DNA of 64,000 nt from Planococcus liqunii. GTDB lineage: Bacteria > Bacillota > Bacilli > Bacillales_A > Planococcaceae. The position numbers were made by a program, and so were the translations under genes. This document shows, one piece after another, positions 43,893-52,750 of the stretch. The notes under the pieces are model-generated. The model ran no database searches and was not told where the DNA came from. It saw only the letters and a program-made list of their open reading frames with translations. Location: the NCBI RefSeq assembly GCF_030413595.1, contig NZ_CP129238.1, positions 3,348,001-3,412,000 of the forward strand. Reading direction: 5' to 3'. Positions within the stretch are counted from its first letter, which is position 1. The number at the start of each line of letters is the position of its first letter.

Positions 43893-45257
43893 TCAATCTC
43901 CCTTTTTTGCCCCCGTCAATGAAATCCATTCAACAGGCGCTTTTTCTTTAAGGTACGTGACTAGCTGCCGCCACGCGGCTTCGTCCACTACCGATTCGGC
44001 GATCAAATAAATTTTATCGATATCCAGTTGCTTTAAATTGTACAGGAATTGATCCACACCTTCTGCATCAGGCAAGCGGAACTTCACTTTTTCTTTGATA
44101 GGATACCCTTCTGCATCAGAAGCGAAAATCGGGCTTCTTGTCGCAGTCTGCACCAATGCATCAGCATTTAAGGCATGGGCGAAGCGCAGAGGCAAGTACA
44201 TATTCTCCCCTATGCCAATGACCAGAGGTTTTTCCCCGGCTTTAGCGTTTACGCGGCCAGCTGCCTGTTCTGCCCAGCGGCTGATTTTATCATGTTCTTC
44301 GCTTGTCAGGCTAAAGCGGCCGGTTAGCGGCACGTAGCGCTGGCCGGTGGCGGATTCATATGGAAGCTGGTCCGCTTCCGTTATTTCCTGCAGCGGGACT
44401 GAACTGTCTCCTGCTAAATAAGGAAGAGGCGCTTCGTCCGGCGATTCACTGTGATGCAGTTCAAATTGCCCTTTCATGAGCGACAGAACATCCACTTGAA
44501 TGTTTCGCGCAGCTGCCAGTTCAGCCGTTTTTTTCTGCTGTTCTTTGCTCCGCCAATCCAAGATCGAAAGCGATTTGTATTTTTTCCCAGGAAATTGGTC
44601 ATCGAGTGCCTGGATTAAGTTTATTAAGGTATTGCCGGTCGAAATCTCATCGTCAATCAACACAATGGTTTCCGCTTCTTCCAACATTCCTTTAGGAGCA
44701 TAGACGATATGGGAAGTGGCGTGGGAATGTTCTTCTTCGAAGACAAAAGAAGGGGTCAGTCCATTGACGTTTTCGCGGGTTGTATGGATATAGGCCGCTT
44801 CTTTAAAATGCTGGAATACAGCATGCCCTAGCCCTGTAGCGGTCTCAGCCATTCCGATGAAAATGGTTCGTTCTGGCAGCTTCGTTTTATAAGCCAAGGC
44901 TTTCTTTATCTCATCCGGATCGCTCTTTCCGGTTTTTATTAATGCTGCGAGTGCATCCGCATAAGACGGGTAGTCGAGTCCAGCGTCTTCCATCAACAAA
45001 TAAGCAAGCAAAGTGCCGGTCCCAAGCGCGACTTCGGGCCGCACAGCCAAATGCTTGGCGATTAACGGACTGACGAACAGGAACTGCCGCTTTTTGTTGA
45101 CTCGTAAAGCCATAGAGAAAAGGGACTCCGGAAGAAGCCCTTTGTAAGTTTCATAAACTGCAACCGAAAGGTCCAGGTTTTGCCATAATTTAAAGTTGGT
45201 TTGATAATCGGTTCGATCCAATATAGTTGAGGACATCGATTGGTTTATAGTTTTCAT
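43893..45257 (-). CDS. Phosphoribosyltransferase with C-terminal TRSP domain (Ter module)
   Basis: 454-residue protein. N-terminal type I phosphoribosyltransferase core with the PRPP loop ETIVLIDDEISTGNTLINLI near 195-214 and the upstream FIGMAETATGLGHAVFQHF segment. The C-terminal half (about 300-450) is the TRSP domain, including RYVPLTGRFSLTSEEHDKI and LVIGIGENMYLPLRFAHAL. These occur only with Ter-linked enzyme sets and are predicted to build a ribose-containing compound. Start codons at 45257 and 45236 are both possible; GGGGTG precedes the first. The 68-bp overlap with the upstream lyase-like gene is long but consistent with coupling. Confidence 0.83.
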   Translation of the reverse strand: MKTINQSMSSTILDRTDYQTNFKLWQNLDLSVAVYETYKGLLPESLFSMALRVNKKRQFLFVSPLIAKHLAVRPEVALGTGTLLAYLLMEDAGLDYPSYADALAALIKTGKSDPDEIKKALAYKTKLPERTIFIGMAETATGLGHAVFQHFKEAAYIHTTRENVNGLTPSFVFEEEHSHATSHIVYAPKGMLEEAETIVLIDDEISTGNTLINLIQALDDQFPGKKYKSLSILDWRSKEQQKKTAELAAARNIQVDVLSLMKGQFELHHSESPDEAPLPYLAGDSSVPLQEITEADQLPYESATGQRYVPLTGRFSLTSEEHDKISRWAEQAAGRVNAKAGEKPLVIGIGENMYLPLRFAHALNADALVQTATRSPIFASDAEGYPIKEKVKFRLPDAEGVDQFLYNLKQLDIDKIYLIAESVVDEAAWRQLVTYLKEKAPVEWISLTGAKKGD

Positions 45258-46335
45258 TCAGCACCCCATATACTTCCGCCTGGGCCATCACTTTCCGTGC
45301 CCAGCTTAAATGCGGTTTCACTTCATTCATTTTGTTGCGTTTCGGGCTTTGCAGGACGCCGTTGGACTTGAAGCTTTGAGACATGATCAACGATGCATCT
45401 TCATACGTTTCAAGAGACACGATATGGCCGGCATTGACGATTGAGATCTGGGATGGATGGATGCATGTTTTGCCCTTAAAACCGTTTAGAACGTCCACCT
45501 GTACTTCCTGCCAAAGCATTTGTTCCGGCTTGGAAGACATCGGGCGCTCCTGTCCTGAAGAGAAATGCTCGTATACCGGACCCGAGACGACAAAACCGTC
45601 TTCCGCCCGGCCAAACTGGTTTAGGATAGCGGTTAAGCCGTCCCGGATCACATGGACCTCGTAAATTATCCGCTCCGCCGGGCGCCGGAGGCCGTAAAGG
45701 CTGGAAAAATCGGTGGCCCCAACCCGCACCGTCAACACCCGGTCTATTTCTGCCAATAAAATCCGGTGGATTTCCTGGAGATTTTGTTCACGCAGTTCGG
45801 AATACAGCACTTCTTTTGTTTCCAGCAAAGGCAAGGCATAAAGGTTCCGTCCTGCTGCTTCGCTTGCCCGGTCTAATGCAGCGAAAAAGCCTGGAAGATT
45901 TTCAGCGCTGCTTTTCGGAAAAACGATTCCGGTCAAAACGCCAAAAGCTGTTCCGGCTTCTGCAGTCAGCTTATCAAGCTGAGCCGCATTCCGGACACGC
46001 AAAAATAGCGCCGGACCGGCTTCTGCCTGAAAAATAGCTGCTCTTTCCAGCAGTTTCAACTGCTCGATGACATTTGCTTCCGCCTTCGGCAGTTCCAAAT
46101 CGGCAACCGCATCTTCCAAACAGATAATCAACGTGGCTAATCCCGAAAAAGCCCCCCGTCTATACTGCCCCGACAAAATCTTATCTCCAAATTCCGGGCG
46201 TGACCCCGGTGTGTAAAGAGCTGCACCCAATGCCAGCCCCAGTGTTTCCCGTTCCGTATCACGGTTAAATTCTGCCGGGGAATATTTAAAAAATGCCTTC
46301 AGCTCAGAATCAGTCAATACGTCAAAATGTCTCAT
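45190..46335 (-). CDS. CitE-like (HpcH/HpaI aldolase) protein of the Ter module
   Basis: 381-residue TIM-barrel protein related to citrate lyase beta subunits. Recognisable positions: LIICLEDAVADLELPKAEAN near 79 with the Glu-Asp pair, FLRVRNAAQLDKLTAE near 115 with the CoA/substrate Arg, LPLLETKEVLYSELREQN near 170 and KGKTCIHPSQISIVNAGHIV near 297, the classic CitE ending. A related protein is a standard member of the tellurite biosynthetic module. Its true reaction is unknown. ATG 46335 follows GGGAGG. It is the first of the five enzyme genes after the terminator at 46407. Confidence 0.85.
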   Translation of the reverse strand: MRHFDVLTDSELKAFFKYSPAEFNRDTERETLGLALGAALYTPGSRPEFGDKILSGQYRRGAFSGLATLIICLEDAVADLELPKAEANVIEQLKLLERAAIFQAEAGPALFLRVRNAAQLDKLTAEAGTAFGVLTGIVFPKSSAENLPGFFAALDRASEAAGRNLYALPLLETKEVLYSELREQNLQEIHRILLAEIDRVLTVRVGATDFSSLYGLRRPAERIIYEVHVIRDGLTAILNQFGRAEDGFVVSGPVYEHFSSGQERPMSSKPEQMLWQEVQVDVLNGFKGKTCIHPSQISIVNAGHIVSLETYEDASLIMSQSFKSNGVLQSPKRNKMNEVKPHLSWARKVMAQAEVYGVLNENYKPIDVLNYIGSNRLSNQL

Positions 46336-46406
46336 AAATTGTTTCCTCCCGGCACGCTGCAAAAGCATGGCCAAAATTAATAACTAAAGTTACATAAAAA
46401 AAGGCT

Positions 46407-46439
46407 AAAAAAGCAAGGAGGTATGCTCCTTGCTTTTTT
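46407..46439 (-). terminator. Terminator inside the Ter gene cluster
   Basis: AAAAAAGCAAGGAG (46407-46420) pairs perfectly with CTCCTTGCTTTTTT (46426-46439) around GTATG. It separates the first two terD genes from the enzyme genes, 8 bp after the terD stop and 71 bp before the CitE-like start. Transcription downstream must come from partial readthrough or a second promoter, which I could not identify. Confidence 0.88.
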
Positions 46440-46447
46440 CTTTGCCA

Positions 46448-47026
46448 TTAAGCGTCCAATCCAAAATCCTTAACAAGTGCACCGAGCCCGCCTTGATAGC
46501 CGCTGCCGATCGCATTAAACTTCCATTCATTGTTGTGGCGGTAAAGCTCACCAACGACAACCGCTGTTTCGATAGAGAAATCTTCCCCTAAATCGTAGCG
46601 GATCAATTCTTCGTTCGTGTCGCCGTTTACAATGCGCACGTAAGAGTTGCTGACTTGGCCAAAGTTCTGGCCGCGTGTTTCTGCATCATGGATCGTAATG
46701 GCGAATGTAACGCGTTCGATCGAAGATGGGACCGTAGATAAGTTCACTTTCACTTGCTCATCGTCGCCGTCTCCTTCGCCCGTCTTGTTGTCGCCTGTAT
46801 GCTCTACTGCACCAGCTGCACCGATTGTGTTGTTATAGAAAACAAAATCCGCTTCAGAAGAAGCTTTGCCGCTTGAGTTCAATAAGAAAACAGATGAATC
46901 AAGGTCAAAGTCCTGTCCTCCGTCGTACTTGTTTGTATCCCAGCCAAGACCGACAATTACGTTTGTTAATCCTGGATTTGATTTTGTTAAGTCCACTTTT
47001 TGCCCTTTAGATAAATTGATTGCCAT
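46448..47026 (-). CDS. TerD-family stress protein (second copy)
   Basis: 192 residues. Starts [79 protein letters not shown]. All Ca2+-coordinating acidic clusters are intact. I chose ATG 47026, preceded by AAGGAGTGAAGGAAG; a longer frame to 47113 would overlap the upstream terD. It is nearly identical in plan to the copy at 38640-39218, so one is probably a duplicate. Located 14 bp after the first terD gene, and both precede a terminator. Confidence 0.94.
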   Translation of the reverse strand: MAINLSKGQKVDLTKSNPGLTNVIVGLGWDTNKYDGGQDFDLDSSVFLLNSSGKASSEADFVFYNNTIGAAGAVEHTGDNKTGEGDGDDEQVKVNLSTVPSSIERVTFAITIHDAETRGQNFGQVSNSYVRIVNGDTNEELIRYDLGEDFSIETAVVVGELYRHNNEWKFNAIGSGYQGGLGALVKDFGLDA

Positions 47027-47040
47027 TCTTCCTTCACTCC

Positions 47041-47658
47041 TTATGCGTATTTGTTTGCGATTGAACCGATATCCGGATCGATGGTGCCTTCTCCGACAGC
47101 CGAGAATTTCCAATCCGTTCCCTGGCGGTACATCTCACCAAGAATCAGCGACATTTTGCCTGCGTAGTTCTCAGTCAAATTGTAATGGATCATCTCTTCT
47201 TTCGATTGGTTGTCCACCAAACGGATAAATGCATTTTGAATCATGCCGAAATCCTGTTTCTTTTGCTTGGCATTGTAAATGTTTACGACAAAGACCAAAC
47301 GATGAACCGATGGGGAAATCCGTTTCAAGTCGATTTGGATGGTTTCGTCGTCTCCTTCGCCTGCACCGGTCAAGTTATCGCCGGAATGGACGACGCTGCC
47401 GTCTTTGCTTTTTTTGTTGCCGAAATAAATGAGGTTTTCTTTCCCACTTAACTTCCCGTTTTCATCAAGCAAGATAACTGAAGCGTCACAATCCACATCC
47501 GCTCCACCACCGCCACCGCCGCCAAGCAGTCCGCTTAAAAAGCCGCCGCTTTTTTTGGTAGTGACCGGGTCCCAGCCAAGTCCGACCATGATGCTTGAAA
47601 GTGACGAACGTCCTTTAGTTAAATCAATTTTTTGACCTTTTACGAGATTGATAGCCAT
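47041..47658 (-). CDS. TerD-family protein with a glycine-rich insertion (first copy)
   Basis: 205 residues. The TerD core is present ([67 protein letters not shown]). After VGLGWDP there is an insertion, [20 protein letters not shown], between the first and second strands that the other two copies lack. The terminal RYDLGEDF motif is altered to [20 protein letters not shown], so this is the divergent paralogue, comparable to one of the yceC/yceD/yceE proteins of B. subtilis. ATG 47658 follows GGAGAGTG. First gene of the module, with a sigma-A-like promoter 41 bp upstream. Confidence 0.92.
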   Translation of the reverse strand: MAINLVKGQKIDLTKGRSSLSSIMVGLGWDPVTTKKSGGFLSGLLGGGGGGGADVDCDASVILLDENGKLSGKENLIYFGNKKSKDGSVVHSGDNLTGAGEGDDETIQIDLKRISPSVHRLVFVVNIYNAKQKKQDFGMIQNAFIRLVDNQSKEEMIHYNLTENYAGKMSLILGEMYRQGTDWKFSAVGEGTIDPDIGSIANKYA

Positions 47659-48005
47659 TCTTCGCACTCTCCATTCATCGTTATGTACTCTAACTTCAAT
47701 AGTATTTGTAAATCCGGAAAATTTCAATTATTAAGGGTTGTTGCCTAAAGGTTCCCCCTTAAGGAACCCGCGCACCCAAAAAACGTCCCGATTTAAAATG
47801 GGAACTTTTTACTGTGGTAAAATTAAAATAATCCCGATATAAATATATACGATTAACTCGCTTTTAAGTTTCATTTGTCACAGAAGATACAATTCTTCAA
47901 TGTTATCCACCGGTTTTCAGCATACTTTTATCGAGCTGCGGGTAAACAAAACCATAGTGTGTATTTTATGAGCATAAAGCATCAAGAAATGAAAGGGGAG
48001 TACAG
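47659..48005. other. Divergent intergenic region between the Ter module and the csbB operon
   Basis: 347 bp of mostly A/T-rich sequence. It contains the minus-strand promoter described separately (47699-47727) and, at 47750-47768, a small inverted repeat GGTTCC...GGAACC of unknown meaning. No sigma-B, sigma-W or sigma-X promoter for csbB on the plus strand could be assigned with confidence, although these sigma factors drive the homologous genes in B. subtilis. Confidence 0.4.
47699..47727 (-). promoter_or_regulatory. Promoter of the first terD genes
   Basis: On the minus strand TTGAAA (47722-47727), 17 bp, TACTAT (47699-47704). Its predicted start is about 35 bp upstream of the terD start codon. 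Homologous yce genes in B. subtilis use stress sigma factors as well; no clear site for them was seen here. Confidence 0.6.
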
Positions 48006-48944
48006 ATGAAGCTTATTTCAATTGTGGTTCCGGCTTACAACGAAGAAGCAAATATTATGAGCATGTATGAAAAGTTGGTCCAGGAACTTCACCTGCTTCC
48101 ATACCAATATGAAATTATGTTTATTAACGACGGCAGCAGTGATGGAACTCTCCAGGAAATCTTAAAGCTCGCTGAAAGACATCCGGACGTGAAGTACATT
48201 TCGCTGACCCGCAATTTCGGCAAAGAGTCCGCCATTTTGGCTGGGCTGCACCGCATCCAGGGCGATGCGGCTATTTTAATGGACAGCGATTTGCAGCATC
48301 CTCCCGAATTGATCGGCCAACTGATCGAAGGTTTTGAAGAAGGCTTCCACCAAGTAGTCGCCAAACGCTCCCGGACAGGCGATTCAAAGTTTCGGAGTTT
48401 TTTATCTTCCTTCTATTATAAAATCGTCAATGCCGTCACCGATGTCGACTTCGTGGACGGCGAGGGCGATTTCAGGCTGCTCAGCAGAAAAGCCATCAAT
48501 TCCATCCTTCAGCTCAGTGAAAGCAACCGTTTTTCAAAAGGGCTGTACTCCTGGATTGGCTTAAGCAAAAAAATCATCAGCTACGAAAATGTGCAGCGCG
48601 CGAAAGGGACATCCAAATGGTCGTTCTGGAGCTTGGTCAATTACGGCATTGATGGTATTATTTCATTTAACTTAAAGCCTTTGCGCGTTTGTTTTTATAC
48701 TGGTTTCCTTGTGCTCTTCCTCTCGCTCGTCTATATCGGGGTGACTTTCTACGAAATCCTGAAAGAAGGGGTTGGAGCGCCCGGGTACTTCACCACCATT
48801 ACTGCAATATTATTTTTGGGAGGAATTCAATTGATCAGCTTAGGCGTGATCGGGGAATACGTTGGCCGGATTTACAATGAAACCAAAAGGCGGCCGAATT
48901 TTTTAATCGATATCAGCAATGCGGATGATTACGATGAATCTTAA
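48006..48944 (+). CDS. csbB: Polyprenyl-phosphate glycosyltransferase, GT2 (CsbB-like)
   Basis: 312-residue membrane glycosyltransferase. N-terminal GT-A domain with IVVPAYNEEANIMSMYEKLV, the FINDGSSDGT nucleotide-binding segment, metal motif DSDLQHPPELI near 93 and the acceptor-loop RAKGTSKWSFWSLVNYGIDG near 198-218. Two C-terminal membrane segments follow (about 228-250 and 262-285). It loads GlcNAc or glucose onto undecaprenyl phosphate on the cytoplasmic face. ATG after AAAGGGGAG. It forms an operon with a GtrA-type flippase and YfhO, the three-component system that glycosylates lipoteichoic acid in B. subtilis. Confidence 0.92.
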   Translation: MKLISIVVPAYNEEANIMSMYEKLVQELHLLPYQYEIMFINDGSSDGTLQEILKLAERHPDVKYISLTRNFGKESAILAGLHRIQGDAAILMDSDLQHPPELIGQLIEGFEEGFHQVVAKRSRTGDSKFRSFLSSFYYKIVNAVTDVDFVDGEGDFRLLSRKAINSILQLSESNRFSKGLYSWIGLSKKIISYENVQRAKGTSKWSFWSLVNYGIDGIISFNLKPLRVCFYTGFLVLFLSLVYIGVTFYEILKEGVGAPGYFTTITAILFLGGIQLISLGVIGEYVGRIYNETKRRPNFLIDISNADDYDES

Positions 48945-49344
48945 ATCGCTGAATACTGAATTCACCCGTTTCATATTTGTCGGTGTCATCAACACAGCTA
49001 CGTATTACTCCATCTATCTGATTTTGCATAACCTATTGTCATTGCCCTACTTATTGGCGCATATCGCCGGTTTTTTCATTTCGTTGAATATTTCTTTTTT
49101 CCTGAACTGCTATGTTACGTACAGGATCAAACCGACCTTGAAAAAGTATTTGTATTTTCCGCTGACGCAAGTCGTCAATATGTCTGTTTCCACTCTGCTG
49201 ATTTTCGTATTCGTGGAATTTTTTAATCTTAACAGCAATATTGCCCCGTTCGCGGCAGTATTGTTTACCATCCCGATTACATTCGCAGTTTCCAGTAAAA
49301 TTCTGAAAGGATCGGTCCGGACGGCCGGTGCGAAAAGAAGGTGA
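48934..49344 (+). CDS. gtcA: GtrA/GtcA-type flippase for polyprenyl-linked sugar
   Basis: 136-residue membrane protein with four hydrophobic segments, the GtrA topology. Features: EFTRFIFVGVINTATYYSIY near the N-terminus and GFFISLNISFFLNCYVTYRI near 46. It moves undecaprenyl-P-sugar to the outer face. The start is ambiguous: in-frame ATGs at 48919, 48925 and 48934 all overlap the end of csbB; I prefer the last since the conserved sequence begins there. None has a strong ribosome binding site, so coupling to csbB translation is likely. yfhO follows 4 bp after the stop codon. Confidence 0.85.
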   Translation: MNLKSLNTEFTRFIFVGVINTATYYSIYLILHNLLSLPYLLAHIAGFFISLNISFFLNCYVTYRIKPTLKKYLYFPLTQVVNMSVSTLLIFVFVEFFNLNSNIAPFAAVLFTIPITFAVSSKILKGSVRTAGAKRR

Positions 49345-49348
49345 ATTG

Positions 49349-51937
49349 ATGAAAGAAAAATCCCCTAATCTCAAATTCTATTTCATTTGCCTTGGTTTGG
49401 CTTTTCTTGCCCACGGGGTCTTTTTGTATCAGTGGACCCGGCAGCATTATATGATCGGCATCAATGACGGCGGCTCTCAAATGCTGCCGTTTAAACATTT
49501 GCTTTACAATCAGTACACAAACGGCGAGTTTTTCTACTCATTCGACTTTGGGCTCGGCGCAGGAACTTTCAGCGAACTGTCCTACTACTTTTCCACGTCG
49601 ATCGTGTTTTGGGCATCCGTCGTTATAGTGTTTGCCTTGGAGTCGCTCCATGCCATCGGTTCGCCTGATGTCTTGTTCTGGGCAAATGCCGCTGTCTGGA
49701 TCAACGTGGTTCGGCTGAGCCTGGTGCTGTTCATCACTGCCCGTTTGTTTATGTATATGAAAATCAACCGCTTCCCTGCTCTGCTTGGCGCCAGCATCTA
49801 CGGAATTTCCGGCATGTATTTCCGGCATGCCACCTATTGGGAATTTTTTGCGGATGCTTTTTTATGGCTGCCGATTCTGATTTTTGGTATTGAGAAAGTG
49901 TTCAGGGAGCAAAAGCCTGGCTGGTTTTTGTTCGCCGTCTCGATTTCCTTGATCGACAATTTCTATTTCTCTTATATCAATTTCCTGTTAGCCGGACTAT
50001 ACATACTTGCTCGCTTGGTAATTCGCCAGAAACCGAACGAAACCGGCTGGCTGAAAGCCGTCGCGGTGTTTCTGGTTACCGGGATCATCGGCTTCGGCAT
50101 CAGTGCCGTGTCCTTTGTGCCGGCTGTTTATGCATTTTTGAACAACCACCGCCCGGATTTTGAACAGGAAATCCCGTGGGTTGATTTAACAGACAACATT
50201 TTGTTTACAAGCCGTTTCATTGTGCTGCCAGCTATTTTCGTGCTGTTTCTTTTTTGCTTTTCGCTGTACCGCTACAAAACGTTCCGGTTGTTTGCCGTTT
50301 TGGGCATAGCCGGAACGCTGCTTCATTTCAGCCCGGTTGCAGCAAGTGTCTTCAACGGGTTTTCAGCTCCTCAATACCGCTGGGAATATTTCCTGTCGCT
50401 GGTTGCCGGCGGCACAGTTGCGGCCGGTTTCCAGCACATCAGGACACTGACGCACCGCCAATTCGCTGCGGCAGGCGTTTTGACCGCGGCTGTCTATATG
50501 TTCGCCGTATGGATGGATCAGACATTTGATTGGAATGCCCAGTCTACCAAATTGATCTTGCTGAGCCTGCTGCTCACACTCCTTTTGGTATTTACGGTGC
50601 TGCAAGTTAAGAAGAAAAGCGCCAAAGCGTGGCTTGCAGGATTCCTGATTGCTTCCACCCTCAGTTTTGCCAACATCTATCAAGTGGAAAAAATACTGGA
50701 GGATGGCCGGATTGAACACGTCAATAAAGATCTGCTGACGAGTTCCGGATACGACACAGCGGAAGTGCGCGGCCTTATTGAAACCATCCATGAACGCGAA
50801 GACGGCGTTTCCTACCGCATCGACTGGATGGAAGGCGTTCGGAACAACACGCCGATCGTCCAGGACTTCCGGGGGTTAAGCGCCTATTCAAGCATCCTGA
50901 ATAAAAACCTGTTGTATTTTTACTTGTATGATCTGCAAATCGATATGGGCCGCGAAAGCGTCAGCCGCTACGCTACGCTCGGCAACCGGGCTAATCTCCA
51001 CAGCTTATTGCAGGGCAAGTATGCCATCAAAGAAAAAGGCGACCCGAATATTCCGTACGGTTTTACCGAAATGATGTCTTCCGAAAATTACATCGTCTAT
51101 GAAAACGGCAATCCGCTGCCGTTTGCCCGTGCGGCTTCGGTTGCTTACTCTGAACAGCAGCTCGAAAGCCAGCCCGCCATTGTTCGGGAACATGCCATGT
51201 TGACTGGAATTGTCCTCGAGGGCGAGGCAGCTTCACAAACTCTGCCGGATGTGAAGAATCAAACTGAAGCTTTTGATGTCCTGGAAGCTGGAGCCACTTA
51301 CCGCGACAGCCAATTGGAAGTTTCCGCAGATATGGGTGGAATCGACTTAGTCCGCAGCGGTTCATCTTTTATGGAAGGAGATTTATATGTTTCCTTCCGC
51401 TTGGAACATATCTCGCCGGATAAAGGCTTTCCACTAACTGTAAATGGCTACGAAACCAGCCGGAAAGCAAATACCTCGATTTACCGGACTTATGTCGATG
51501 ATATCACCGTACGGATTCCGGCAGAAGACACCGTCAAAATCCGTATGCCAAAAGGCGCTTACCAACTTACAAACCTTCGGATCTTTGAAGAGCCTTACAC
51601 CGTGCTGCAGGAGCAAAGCCAAAAAGATACCGGCTTACAGGCACTCTCTATTGATGGGAGCCGCGTAAAGGTTTCGTATGACAATTCTACTGATGAAAAG
51701 TACCTGGCAGTGAATATCCCATTTGAGCGTGGCTGGAAAGCGGCAGTGAATGGCCAGGAAGCAGAAGTGTTAAAAGCAAACTATGGCTTTGGGGCTGTCC
51801 CTCTTACAGAAGGAGCCAATGACATCACCTTTACTTATCGGCCGCCCTTTTTCTATCTGACCTTAGGCATCAGTCTGTTTTCTCTCCTAATCGGTGGCCT
51901 GTATGTTTTCTGGAGCAGCCGGAAAACTCGCATCTAA
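49349..51937 (+). CDS. yfhO: YfhO-family GT-C membrane glycosyltransferase
   Basis: 862-residue protein, the same size as B. subtilis YfhO (861). About 13 hydrophobic segments occupy residues 1-450. An extracytoplasmic domain (about 455-830) contains YRIDWMEGVRNNTPIVQDFR and a late membrane anchor precedes the basic C-terminus. The GT-C acid motif region FSFDFGLGAGTFSELSYYFS near 60 is present. It transfers the lipid-carried sugar to the wall polymer (lipoteichoic acid in B. subtilis) outside the membrane. ATG 49349 follows AAGAAGGTG and begins 4 bp after the gtcA stop; an upstream GTG at 49328 is less likely. Confidence 0.92.
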   Translation: MKEKSPNLKFYFICLGLAFLAHGVFLYQWTRQHYMIGINDGGSQMLPFKHLLYNQYTNGEFFYSFDFGLGAGTFSELSYYFSTSIVFWASVVIVFALESLHAIGSPDVLFWANAAVWINVVRLSLVLFITARLFMYMKINRFPALLGASIYGISGMYFRHATYWEFFADAFLWLPILIFGIEKVFREQKPGWFLFAVSISLIDNFYFSYINFLLAGLYILARLVIRQKPNETGWLKAVAVFLVTGIIGFGISAVSFVPAVYAFLNNHRPDFEQEIPWVDLTDNILFTSRFIVLPAIFVLFLFCFSLYRYKTFRLFAVLGIAGTLLHFSPVAASVFNGFSAPQYRWEYFLSLVAGGTVAAGFQHIRTLTHRQFAAAGVLTAAVYMFAVWMDQTFDWNAQSTKLILLSLLLTLLLVFTVLQVKKKSAKAWLAGFLIASTLSFANIYQVEKILEDGRIEHVNKDLLTSSGYDTAEVRGLIETIHEREDGVSYRIDWMEGVRNNTPIVQDFRGLSAYSSILNKNLLYFYLYDLQIDMGRESVSRYATLGNRANLHSLLQGKYAIKEKGDPNIPYGFTEMMSSENYIVYENGNPLPFARAASVAYSEQQLESQPAIVREHAMLTGIVLEGEAASQTLPDVKNQTEAFDVLEAGATYRDSQLEVSADMGGIDLVRSGSSFMEGDLYVSFRLEHISPDKGFPLTVNGYETSRKANTSIYRTYVDDITVRIPAEDTVKIRMPKGAYQLTNLRIFEEPYTVLQEQSQKDTGLQALSIDGSRVKVSYDNSTDEKYLAVNIPFERGWKAAVNGQEAEVLKANYGFGAVPLTEGANDITFTYRPPFFYLTLGISLFSLLIGGLYVFWSSRKTRI

Positions 51938-52051
51938 TTTAGATTCCATCGGTTTTCTCCTACAAAAGGTTCCATTTATCTGAATTGAGTTTATTTCCTC
52001 ACCAAAATGTGTAATGAAGAATAACACGAATTCAAGGGAGGAAATGACGAG

Positions 52052-52633
52052 ATGAAGCGATGGCCGATGCTGATCCTTTCAATTCTACTGATTCTGATTC
52101 TTGCAGCCTGTGGAAATAATGAAGACCCACCTACCGAAACCGATGGAGCTACCGAAGTCGAGGATGAAAATGTAGACGAAGGCAATGAAGACCCGCCAAA
52201 CGGCGAGGAAGCTGAAGACAATTCCGATGAAGGCTCAAGCGAAGATTTGATGTTTGCAACGGTTGAAATGATGGACAGCGACGGCAATGCTACTGGCACT
52301 GCTGAACTGAGCGCAGAAGACAAAGGCGTCAATGTAGTCCTTCAACTTGAAAACCTTGAATCCGGCGGCCATTCCGTTGAATTCCGGGATGCTGGAAAAT
52401 GTGAAGCTCCTGATTTTGAAACGACTGGAGAGCCATTCGGCGGCGACATCCCAGATATTGAAGTAGGCGATGACGGCAAGGTAAACGAAGAATTTATGGT
52501 GGAAGGCGTCACTATGAAAACAGGGCAAGAAAACTCCCTGCTGAAAGAAGGCGGAGCCTCCCTCTTTGTCCAAGGCAGCGATAACTCGGAATCAGTGGCT
52601 TGCGGCGTTATTACGGCAAATCCTCAACAATAA
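52052..52633 (+). CDS. SodC-fold lipoprotein lacking the copper/zinc ligands
   Basis: 193-residue lipoprotein: lipobox LAAC at C20, a very acidic disordered linker (about 22-65), then a Cu/Zn superoxide dismutase-like barrel. The fold markers GDIPDIEVGDDGK (131 on) and GGASLFVQGSDN...ACGVI align with SodC, and the conserved disulfide Cys pair is present (C117, C184). But the protein has only one histidine (H107, the first copper ligand); the other five ligand histidines are replaced (among them Val109, Pro128 and Gln174), leaving only Asp132 of the zinc site. It therefore cannot be a normal SOD. B. subtilis YojM lacks one ligand. Role may be metal-independent envelope stress binding. ATG after GGGAGG. 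Confidence 0.82.
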   Translation: MKRWPMLILSILLILILAACGNNEDPPTETDGATEVEDENVDEGNEDPPNGEEAEDNSDEGSSEDLMFATVEMMDSDGNATGTAELSAEDKGVNVVLQLENLESGGHSVEFRDAGKCEAPDFETTGEPFGGDIPDIEVGDDGKVNEEFMVEGVTMKTGQENSLLKEGGASLFVQGSDNSESVACGVITANPQQ

Positions 52634-52661
52634 AAAGAGCGGGAATAGACCCGCTCTTTTT
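52632..52661 (+). terminator. Terminator after the SodC-like gene
   Basis: AAAAAGAGCGGG (52632-52643) pairs with CCCGCTCTTTTT (52650-52661) around AATAGA, followed by more T. Confidence 0.9.
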
Positions 52662-52750
52662 TTCATGCTGTTTTCTCTTCTTGTTCTGCGTTTAGCGGCT
52701 CCCTTACAGGGAATAAAAAATCTAGACACTATTTTAAGGAGGACGAATGC

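Noticed and set aside
47750..47768. GGTTCC...GGAACC inverted repeat
   Set aside because: Short stem with no T-tract and no link to a promoter; function cannot be supported.
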